Assembly (NCBI GenBank): GCA_021323255.1
Contig: JAJTCL010000132.1
Coordinates: 1-7,264 of the forward strand
Direction of reading: 5' to 3'
Source: Propionibacteriaceae bacterium
GTDB taxonomy: Bacteria > Actinomycetota > Actinomycetes > Propionibacteriales > Propionibacteriaceae
Length of the DNA: 7,264 nt
Part shown: piece after piece, positions 1 to 7,264 of the stretch
Layout of the letters: every line of letters begins with the position of its first letter
Numbering within the stretch: position 1 is the first letter of the stretch
Program-made: the position numbers and the translations under genes
Notes under the pieces: model-generated
Told to the model about the DNA's origin: nothing
The model's database searches: none
Seen by the model: only the letters and a program-made list of their open reading frames with translations

Positions 1-1
1 G

Positions 2-154
2 ATCATGCACAGAACGACGCCGAGCGGAAGCACCGAGCATCGTTTCGCCGTCGTCGGCGAACAGCTGAGCTATCGGATTCGGCTACGCCTCGACGAAGCT
101 GCGGAGCCCGAGGAGTTGCTGAGTGGGACGTACCGGCGTGTCAGCGGGCACTGA
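2..154 (+). CDS. C-terminal end of an unidentified protein (partial)
   Basis: An open frame enters from the left edge and stops with TGA at 152-154. The readable end contains HRFAVVGEQLSYRIRLRLDE and finishes with TYRRVSGH. Codons in this frame mostly end in G or C, as in the certain genes of the window, while the other frames do not show this; that is the main support for coding. An ATG at 5-7 could be a start (49 residues), but no ribosome binding site can be judged so close to the edge, so I treat it as the 3' end of a longer gene. It points toward the minus-strand dioxygenase gene, whose stop is 25 bp away, a normal convergent arrangement. I do not recognise the family and see no motif. 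Confidence 0.4.
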   Translation: MMHRTTPSGSTEHRFAVVGEQLSYRIRLRLDEAAEPEELLSGTYRRVSGH

Positions 155-179
155 GTTCCTGACCTCCGCAGCAGTCGAT

Positions 180-1064
180 TCAGACAGCGCAGCTGAAGCT
201 GAGCTGATAGCCGCTGGAATCGCCAGTCAGGGTAGGCATTTGCAGGTCGTAGCCATCGCTGAAGACCTTGTCACTGTCCAGGCTGACGCGGCTCATGTTG
301 CTGCGGCTCTGCTGGTATCCGCTGGTCGCGTATACCGATTGACATGTGGCATCGGGCAGGGCCATCTGCGATGTCGCGATCTTGTTCGCGCTCTTCGTAG
401 CCTTCGCCAGGCTGGGATACACCTCGAAGTGGATGTGCGGCCAGCGACCTGAGTAACAGGCGGGAAAGATCGTGGTGAACTTCACCTGGCCTCGGCCATC
501 GCTCTCCTGCACGCCGCGCAGGTAATTCTCGCCGGTTACGCCCTGGGAATAGAGGGAGTATCTGCCTTCCCGGTCGCAATGCCATACGTACACCGCGCCA
601 CCAGCCAGAGGTGCTTCGTTGTTGGCGAAGTCGTTGATGGTCATCGTGATGTTGAGCGGCACACCCTCGGCCTTGGTGGTGCTGGATCCGAAGCTCGAGG
701 TGATGTCGCTGCGTACGATGCCGCTCTGGTTCAGCACGTTTGCGCCGTTGGAACCATCGCCCGGAAACGGGCCGCTCGTCTCCTCAGGAAGCTCCCCGTT
801 CGCACTGGTCTGCGTGCTCTCTGGCGCGCCACCTGGGCCACCGTCGGGCGGGGCCCCGGCCGGGCGGCTGCCAGATGGTGAGCTGGTTTCGCCGGAGGTT
901 GCGTCGCTCCCGCATGCCCCAAGTGTGATCAGACCGGCGCCGGCAAGCCCAACGCCGGCAACCAACTTCAGCATGCCTCGCCGGTGCAGTAACCGGGGTA
1001 GGTCATAGTCCAGGCCGCGATCATGGTTCTCAAGATCCGTTTCGCGGTGGTTGACGCGCGTCAT
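180..1064 (-). CDS. Secreted intradiol ring-cleavage dioxygenase-like lipoprotein
   Basis: A 294-residue protein of the extracytoplasmic intradiol dioxygenase-like family. These enzymes use non-haem Fe(III), held by two Tyr and two His, to split catechol-type rings between the hydroxyls. Counting from the chosen ATG, the candidate ligands are Tyr169 (GRYS), Tyr204 (PACYSGRW), His210 and His212 (PHIHF); Arg207 matches the conserved active-site Arg. The N-terminus carries a twin arginine at 28-29 (HRRGMLKL), a hydrophobic stretch and a lipobox LGAC with Cys51, followed by a Ser/Gly/Pro-rich linker to about residue 105. This suggests Tat export and lipid anchoring. Four further Cys (163, 203, 241, 292) could form disulfides outside the cell. 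The helical N-terminal domain of cytosolic catechol 1,2-dioxygenases is absent. I chose the ATG at 1064 because AAGAG lies about 7 bp upstream; in-frame starts at 1082 and 1160 only lengthen the region before the signal. The substrate cannot be read from sequence. Confidence 0.9.
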   Translation of the reverse strand: MTRVNHRETDLENHDRGLDYDLPRLLHRRGMLKLVAGVGLAGAGLITLGACGSDATSGETSSPSGSRPAGAPPDGGPGGAPESTQTSANGELPEETSGPFPGDGSNGANVLNQSGIVRSDITSSFGSSTTKAEGVPLNITMTINDFANNEAPLAGGAVYVWHCDREGRYSLYSQGVTGENYLRGVQESDGRGQVKFTTIFPACYSGRWPHIHFEVYPSLAKATKSANKIATSQMALPDATCQSVYATSGYQQSRSNMSRVSLDSDKVFSDGYDLQMPTLTGDSSGYQLSFSCAV

Positions 1065-1087
1065 GATCAACTCTTGCCTCATTGGGA

Positions 1088-1117
1088 ATTCGCTTGTTTG
1101 GTGGCGATCTGCGTCAA
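1088..1117 (-). promoter_or_regulatory. Candidate promoter of the dioxygenase gene
   Basis: On the minus strand TTGACG (1117-1112) is followed after 18 bp by GCGAAT (1093-1088). The -35 box is good and the -10 box is weak. It lies just upstream of the dioxygenase start within the 182-bp divergent spacer (1065-1246). I see no convincing promoter for the plus-strand hydrolase in the same spacer. Confidence 0.25.
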
Positions 1118-1246
1118 GGCTAAAGCCGCCAGAGACGCGATCCCTCCCAAATCGGCTCATTCAACGGCGCACACAGCCGCTCACAGCTCGGGCACAGGCT
1201 CCAACGGTCGTTTCCGCTCGTCAGCCCTCACCAGCAGAATGATTCC

Positions 1247-2065
1247 GTGGCCAGCATCGACCTGCGGGAGGGAACCTTCAGCGGCGGCCTACCGTATCTG
1301 GTGCTTGGTGCGGGCGAGCCGCTGGTCTACCTGGGTGGATTCACGCTAGATCACCGAAACCCGAAGCCCGGCCTGCAACGATCACTCGCGCTGCGAACGC
1401 TGACCCCGCTGGCAAGAGCCGGTTTCGAGGTCTATTTCACTAACCGCTGGCCGGGAATGGCGGCCGATACCACGTTCGCCGACGTGGCCGAGCGGCATGC
1501 CGAGGCAATTCGTCACCACTTCGGCGCGCCCGTGGACGTGCTGGGGGCCAGCACCGGCGGATCTCTGGCGCTCCAGCTGATTGCAGACAGGCCGGATGTG
1601 GTGCGCAAGGCGGTGATTGCCAGCGCCGCGTACGCGCTCGGCCCGGTTGCCAAGGAGCAGCAGCTGAAACTGCTTCACGCAATCGAGGAGACGGGTCGGT
1701 ATCCGGCCCATGCCGTTTTGGACGTGATGTCAGGGAAGCTCCGGTCCCGGTGGCTTCGAGCATTGTTGACCCCAATGGCGCTTTTGGCAGCGAAGCGGAT
1801 CACGATCGAGAATCCGGCGGACACGATCGCGATGCTGCGGGCCGAGGACGCCTTCGATGTACGCGACCGGCTCGCGGACATCCAGATTGAGACGCTGGTG
1901 ATCTGTGGCGCACAAGACCCCTTCTGGACACCAGAAATGTTTGCTGAGACGGCGTTTCGGCTGCCGCACGGGAAGCTGATCATGTATCGCAACCGAGGAC
2001 ACACGCTCATCATTGCCCCGGAGTTCTTCCGTGACGTCACGGCCTTCCTCCGCGACGCATCTTGA
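1247..2065 (+). CDS. Alpha/beta-fold hydrolase
   Basis: A 272-residue soluble alpha/beta hydrolase with no signal peptide. The nucleophile elbow is GASTGG at 100-105 (Ser102, GxSxG type). Asp224 in ICGAQDPFW follows a typical late beta-strand, and His252 in NRGHT completes a catalytic triad at the usual spacing. LGGFT at 29-33 is the likely oxyanion-hole loop. The helical stretch at about 135-210 between the core strands is probably the cap domain. Family members cleave esters, lactones or C-C bonds, and the sequence does not identify the substrate. The GTG at 1247 is the only reasonable start: the N-terminus FSGGLPYLVLGAGEPLVYL already covers the first core strand, and there is no good ribosome binding site upstream. 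It is divergent from the ring-cleavage dioxygenase, so a role in the same catabolism is conceivable but unproven. Confidence 0.88.
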   Translation: MASIDLREGTFSGGLPYLVLGAGEPLVYLGGFTLDHRNPKPGLQRSLALRTLTPLARAGFEVYFTNRWPGMAADTTFADVAERHAEAIRHHFGAPVDVLGASTGGSLALQLIADRPDVVRKAVIASAAYALGPVAKEQQLKLLHAIEETGRYPAHAVLDVMSGKLRSRWLRALLTPMALLAAKRITIENPADTIAMLRAEDAFDVRDRLADIQIETLVICGAQDPFWTPEMFAETAFRLPHGKLIMYRNRGHTLIIAPEFFRDVTAFLRDAS

Positions 2066-2070
2066 GCTGC

Positions 2071-2086
2071 TCGCGCAATTGCGCGA
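2071..2086. repeat. Perfect 16-bp palindrome after the hydrolase gene
   Basis: TCGCGCAATTGCGCGA is a perfect palindrome beginning 5 bp after the hydrolase stop. As RNA it would give a 6-bp GC-rich stem with an AAUU loop, but no T-run follows, so it is a poor intrinsic terminator. As DNA it has the dyad shape of an operator, possibly for the MOSC gene that begins 112 bp downstream. The rest of the 133-bp spacer is CCG/GTC-rich and shows no clear promoter. Confidence 0.5.
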
Positions 2087-2198
2087 TATGTCCGCCGCCG
2101 TCGTCGTCGTTCTCAGAGGAAAGAACGCCTCCGATCACTTCTCCTCCGTGCGGCGGCGCGCGATTTCCGACGCTCGCAGCTAGAAGTAATCTGACACG

Positions 2199-2867
2199 GT
2201 GGCAAGACTCGACTCGGTCAACCTCGGCCGCCCGAAACCCAATCCTCACAAGGACACGGGCTGGACGGGCATTGGCAAACAGCCCACCGAGGAACCGGTG
2301 GAGGTGCGCGCACCCGGGCCGAAGACGAGCGGTCTAGGCAGCGGATTAGTCGGGGACTTCATCGGCGACGGAAAGCATCACGGCGGCGATGGGCAGGCCG
2401 TTTATGCGTTTCAGCGGGAGGACCTCGACGAGTGGGAGCGCCGGCTTGGACGTCAGATTCCCAACGGCTTCTTCGGCGAGAACCTCACCACGTTCGACCT
2501 TGACGTCAACGATGCCCGGCTGGGTGAGCGTTGGCGGGTGGGCGGTCAGGTGGTCCTTCAGGTGACCACCCCGCGCATTCCGTGCTCGACCTTTCGCGGC
2601 TGGATGGGGGAAAAGGGTTGGGCGAGGACGTTCACCGCGGGCGGGCGCCCTGGCGCGTACCTGAGCGTGATCACTCCCGGCACGATCAGAGCCGGGGATT
2701 CCATTGAGGTGGTACGCCGGCCCGATCACGATGTGACGATCGCCCTGGCCTTCCGCGCGACGACAATTGAGCGAGCGCTGCTGCCACGACTGCTGGAGGC
2801 AGGCGACGATCTTGATCCGTCGCTACAGCAAGCCGTGCTCTCCCGGCAGCTCTTCGCGCTGGATTGA
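2199..2867 (+). CDS. MOSC domain-containing protein, YiiM-type
   Basis: A 222-residue cytosolic protein of the MOSC (molybdenum cofactor sulfurase C-terminal) superfamily, most like the stand-alone YiiM group. Diagnostic stretches in order: an N-terminal strand with VNLGRPKP; GDGKHHGGDGQAVYAF at 56-71; REDLDEWERRLGR at 73-85; FFGENLTTFDLDV at 91-103; ARLGERWRVG; and TTPRIPCSTFRGWMG with the conserved Cys129 that MOSC proteins are thought to use in binding sulfur or the cofactor. AGGRPGAYLSVITPG and RAGDSIEV complete the barrel. The last about 40 residues form a helical tail, as in YiiM. E. coli YiiM takes part in Moco-dependent detoxification of N-hydroxylated bases; the role here is inferred only from family. 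The start is GTG at 2199 with a weak upstream purine stretch (AGAAG). It may be read together with the hydrolase, but the 133-bp spacer leaves this open. Confidence 0.92.
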   Translation: MARLDSVNLGRPKPNPHKDTGWTGIGKQPTEEPVEVRAPGPKTSGLGSGLVGDFIGDGKHHGGDGQAVYAFQREDLDEWERRLGRQIPNGFFGENLTTFDLDVNDARLGERWRVGGQVVLQVTTPRIPCSTFRGWMGEKGWARTFTAGGRPGAYLSVITPGTIRAGDSIEVVRRPDHDVTIALAFRATTIERALLPRLLEAGDDLDPSLQQAVLSRQLFALD

Positions 2868-2938
2868 GCTGAGAGGCGTAAGCGGCAACAACACGGCCTG
2901 CGGCTAGGAATACCCGGTGGGGGTTGCACGTTGGTCTT

Positions 2939-2967
2939 TTGACCGGGGATGAGCGACGAGCTAGCCT
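2939..2967 (+). promoter_or_regulatory. Promoter of the str operon (upstream of rpsL)
   Basis: TTGACC (2939-2944) and TAGCCT (2962-2967) are separated by exactly 17 bp, a good match to principal sigma-factor promoters of actinobacteria (TTGACa, TAnnnT). Transcription would begin near 2974, giving a leader of about 130 nt before the rpsL start. The -35 box forms one arm of the short inverted repeat GGTC-TTTT-GACC (2933-2944). No clear terminator for the preceding MOSC gene is visible between 2868 and 2938. Confidence 0.7.
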
Positions 2968-2978
2968 AGACGCTTGTG

Positions 2979-3012
2979 TTCGGGCATGCCCGACACTTTG
3001 TGCGTGCCCGAA
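2979..3012 (+). promoter_or_regulatory. Stem-loop in the rpsL 5' leader
   Basis: Positions 2979-2989 (TTCGGGCATGC) pair with 3002-3012 (GCGTGCCCGAA) as an 11-bp stem with a single G-U pair and a 12-nt loop. It would begin about 5 nt after the predicted transcription start. The left arm also lies in a self-complementary CGGGCATGCCCG (2981-2992), so two alternative pairings exist. A second stem, 3022-3029 with 3042-3050 and one bulged T, follows and encloses a small GTG-TTCG-CAC hairpin (3028-3037). No T-run follows either, so they are not plain terminators. A regulatory or mRNA-stabilising role is inference. Confidence 0.45.
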
Positions 3013-3103
3013 TGTCTTGTGCCGGCGGTGTTCGCACGCTGACCTGCCGGAAAGCCCCGAAGGGTCGCAGCCACTCAACACGAAAGAAAAGAGATACAAC
3101 GCG

Positions 3104-3475
3104 GTGCCCACAATTCAGCAGCTGATCCGCAAGGGTCGCGAGGACAAGGTGAGCAAGACCAAAACGCCTGCGCTCAAGGGTTCACCTCAGCGTCGCGGCG
3201 TGTGCACGCGCGTGTACACAACGACGCCGAAGAAGCCGAACTCGGCGCTGCGGAAGGTCGCTCGTGTCCGGCTGTCCTCGGGAGTGGAGGTCACCGCATA
3301 CATCCCTGGCGTTGGCCACAACTTGCAGGAGCACTCCATGGTCCTGGTCCGCGGTGGGCGCGTGAAGGATCTGCCAGGTGTTCGGTACAAGATCATTCGC
3401 GGCTCGCTTGACACCCAGGGTGTGAAGAACCGCAAGCAGGCACGTAGCCGATACGGCGCGAAGAAGGAGAAGTAA
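3104..3475 (+). CDS. rpsL: 30S ribosomal protein S12
   Basis: S12, 123 residues, a component of the 30S decoding centre that helps monitor codon-anticodon pairing. The sequence runs from PTIQQLIRKGRE through TTTPKKPNSALRKVARVRL and PGVGHNLQEHS to VRGGRVKDLPGVRY and is fully typical. Lys43 and Lys88 (actinobacterial numbering), whose substitution gives streptomycin resistance, are both wild type. Asp89, the residue beta-methylthiolated by RimO in other bacteria, is present. The start is the GTG at 3104 because it gives the family length and N-terminus. The frame is open further upstream, to 2924, but that part overlaps the promoter and leader. The upstream purine run (GAAAGAAAAGAGA) is a loose ribosome binding site. 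It is the first gene of the str operon, and its stop codon shares one base with the rpsG start. Confidence 0.98.
   Translation: MPTIQQLIRKGREDKVSKTKTPALKGSPQRRGVCTRVYTTTPKKPNSALRKVARVRLSSGVEVTAYIPGVGHNLQEHSMVLVRGGRVKDLPGVRYKIIRGSLDTQGVKNRKQARSRYGAKKEK
3464..3469 (+). promoter_or_regulatory. Ribosome binding site of rpsG inside the rpsL end
   Basis: AAGGAG lies 5 nt before the rpsG ATG and within the last Lys/Glu codons of rpsL. With the overlapping TAATG (rpsL stop, rpsG start), this suggests translational coupling of S12 and S7. Confidence 0.8.
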
Positions 3476-3945
3476 TGCCTCGCAAGGGTCCCGCCCCAAA
3501 GCGCCCGGTGATCGCCGACCCGGTTTACGGGTCGCCGCTGGTCAGCCAGCTCGTCAGCAAGATCCTGCTGAATGGCAAGAAGACGGTCTCGCAGCACATT
3601 GTTTACACCGCGATGGAGGGGACACGGACTAAGACCGGCGTCGATCCAGTGCAGACCTTGAAGCGTGCCCTGGACAATGTCCGGCCCTCCCTGGAGGTCA
3701 AGAGCCGTCGCGTTGGCGGTGCGACGTACCAGGTGCCGGTTGAGGTCAAGCCGGCCCGTGCCACCACTTTGGCGATGCGCTGGCTGGTGAGCTTCGCCCG
3801 GCAGCGCCGCGAGAAGACCATGGCCGAGCGGCTGATGAACGAGATCCTCGACGCCTCGAACGGCTTAGGCGCCGCGGTCAAGCGCCGCGAAGATACCCAC
3901 AAGATGGCTGAGGCGAACAAAGCCTTTGCCCACTACCGCTGGTAA
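3475..3945 (+). CDS. rpsG: 30S ribosomal protein S7
   Basis: S7, 156 residues, the usual bacterial length. It nucleates assembly of the 3' domain of 16S rRNA and lies at the tRNA exit side of the 30S head. Recognisable blocks are MPRKGPAPKR at the N-terminus, DPVYGSPLVSQLVSKILLNGKK, VKSRRVGGATYQVPVEV (the beta-hairpin region) and a C-terminal REDTHKMAEANKAFAHYRW. The ATG at 3475 overlaps the rpsL stop by one base and has a strong AAGGAG site. In E. coli, S7 represses the operon by binding a roughly 100-nt rpsL-rpsG spacer; no such spacer exists here, so any S7 feedback would have to act elsewhere. Confidence 0.98.
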   Translation: MPRKGPAPKRPVIADPVYGSPLVSQLVSKILLNGKKTVSQHIVYTAMEGTRTKTGVDPVQTLKRALDNVRPSLEVKSRRVGGATYQVPVEVKPARATTLAMRWLVSFARQRREKTMAERLMNEILDASNGLGAAVKRREDTHKMAEANKAFAHYRW

Positions 3946-3956
3946 TTACGCCGACT

Positions 3957-3998
3957 TGTCAGAACCCAGTTGAGCTATAACCGACCTCAGTTCTGACA
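3957..3998 (+). repeat. Inverted repeat in the rpsG-fusA spacer
   Basis: TGTCAGAAC (3957-3965) and GTTCTGACA (3990-3998) are perfect 9-bp inverted arms around a 24-nt loop. Inside the loop TGAG (3971-3974) can pair with CTCA (3986-3989). The structure fills most of the 70-bp spacer and ends 17 nt before the fusA ATG. No T-run follows. It could be an RNA-processing or attenuation element, or a protein-binding dyad. A TATAAC at 3976-3981 sits in the loop but lacks a properly spaced -35 box. Confidence 0.55.
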
Positions 3999-4015
3999 GC
4001 TCAGAGAGATTCCAC

Positions 4016-6111
<2,096 letters not shown>

Positions 6112-6115
<4 letters not shown>

Positions 6116-6142
6116 CAAACGGAGCGCAGCGAGGTTTGTCAT
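6112..6142 (+). repeat. Stem-loop spanning the fusA stop codon
   Basis: ATGACAAAC (6112-6120) and GTTTGTCAT (6134-6142) are perfect 9-bp arms around a 13-nt loop GGAGCGCAGCGAG. The fusA TGA (6113-6115) lies within the left arm. A related GAGCGAAGCGAG (6145-6156) follows 3 bp after the right arm. No T-run follows, so this is not a textbook terminator; it may protect the mRNA 3' end, be a processing site, or belong to a dispersed repeat family. Confidence 0.6.
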
Positions 6143-6211
6143 GCGAGCGAAGCGAGCACTGCAAATCAAAAACAGCACCAGCCCCTGCGGCGAGCAGCGT
6201 AACGATTCCGT

Positions 6212-6240
6212 TTGACCTGAGCGGGATCGTCCACAAAACT
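6212..6240 (+). promoter_or_regulatory. Candidate tuf-specific promoter
   Basis: TTGACC (6212-6217), the same hexamer as upstream of rpsL, is followed after 17 bp by AAAACT (6235-6240), a partial -10 match (positions 2, 4 and 6). Transcription would begin near 6247, giving a leader of about 78 nt. A separate tuf promoter would allow the higher EF-Tu output that cells need relative to the rest of the operon. The 209-bp gap after fusA supports this, but the -10 box is weak. Confidence 0.4.
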
Positions 6241-6271
6241 TAGGCCGGGTCAAATCGGCCAGTTGGCCTAA
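6240..6271 (+). repeat. Inverted repeat in the tuf leader
   Basis: TTAGGCC (6240-6246) and GGCCTAA (6265-6271) are perfect 7-bp arms around an 18-nt loop. The right arm can instead pair with GGCC at 6257-6260 (GGCC-AGTT-GGCC), and GGGT (6247-6250) can pair with ACCC (6271-6274), so alternative folds compete. If the candidate tuf promoter is used, the left arm overlaps the end of the -10 box and the start region, so only the smaller folds would lie in that transcript. Confidence 0.4.
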
Positions 6272-6311
6272 CCCAAAGAAAACCGCCCCGCGACCAGCGT
6301 GGCGAACATCC

Positions 6312-6317
6312 AGGAGG
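6312..6317 (+). promoter_or_regulatory. Strong ribosome binding site of tuf
   Basis: AGGAGG lies 7 nt before the GTG at 6325 and fixes the tuf start. It is the best Shine-Dalgarno match in the window, fitting the very high expression expected of EF-Tu. Confidence 0.85.
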
Positions 6318-6324
6318 AGCCTCA

Positions 6325-7264
<940 letters not shown>

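Noticed and set aside
123..452. Plus-strand open frame of 109 codons
   Set aside because: It lies almost wholly opposite the dioxygenase, whose active-site motifs prove the minus strand is coding; the composition is a shadow of that gene.
1065..1160. Longer N-terminus for the dioxygenase lipoprotein (starts at 1082 or 1160)
   Set aside because: The extra residues add nothing recognisable before an already long pre-signal region, and the candidate minus-strand promoter at 1088-1117 would fall inside the longest version.
1023..1349. Plus-strand open frame of 108 codons across the divergent spacer
   Set aside because: It overlaps both the dioxygenase 5' end and the hydrolase 5' end, shows no family resemblance and has poor codon bias.
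2924..3103. In-frame 60-residue N-terminal extension of S12, rich in Cys
   Set aside because: It would overlap the -35 and -10 boxes and the leader hairpins, S12 has its normal length from the GTG at 3104, and the Cys run comes from TGC/TGT triplets in the hairpin arms.
3956..3981. Promoter for fusA (TTGTCA and TATAAC)
   Set aside because: The spacing is only 14 bp and both boxes lie in the arms or loop of the inverted repeat, so a separate fusA promoter is not supported.

Overview
The window looks like chromosomal DNA of a high-G+C actinobacterium (Actinomycetota). The EF-Tu N-terminus (GHIDHGKT followed by KVLHDKFP) and the S12 and S7 sequences read as actinobacterial. The genes prefer G or C at third codon positions, several start with GTG, and the main promoters have the form TTGACC-17 bp-xAnnnT. 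Genus cannot be fixed from the sequence alone.

Left part (1-2867) is ordinary accessory or housekeeping DNA. A truncated gene end (2-154, +) converges on a minus-strand gene (180-1064) for a secreted, probably Tat-exported and lipid-anchored intradiol ring-cleavage dioxygenase-like protein. Across a 182-bp divergent spacer lies an alpha/beta-fold hydrolase (1247-2065, +). After a 133-bp spacer with a perfect 16-bp palindrome comes a YiiM-type MOSC-domain protein (2199-2867, +).

Right part (2868-7264) is the str operon in its conserved order: rpsL (S12), rpsG (S7), fusA (EF-G), tuf (EF-Tu, cut by the window end). A strong-looking promoter lies about 160 bp upstream of rpsL and is followed by a structured 5' leader. 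rpsL and rpsG overlap by one base. rpsG-fusA has a 70-bp spacer with a perfect 9-bp inverted repeat. fusA-tuf has a 209-bp spacer with a stem-loop over the fusA stop codon, a pair of GAGCGNAGCGAG motifs, a candidate tuf promoter and a second inverted repeat. S12 and S7 assemble into the 30S subunit, EF-Tu delivers aminoacyl-tRNA and EF-G drives translocation, so the operon supplies translation machinery as a set.

No new defence, mobile or biosynthetic system is visible. The observations most worth a second look are the RNA-structure candidates in the non-coding parts of the str operon and an Ala in place of the usual Ser in the G5 motif of EF-Tu. The gene calls are firm; the regulatory calls are pattern-based inference.
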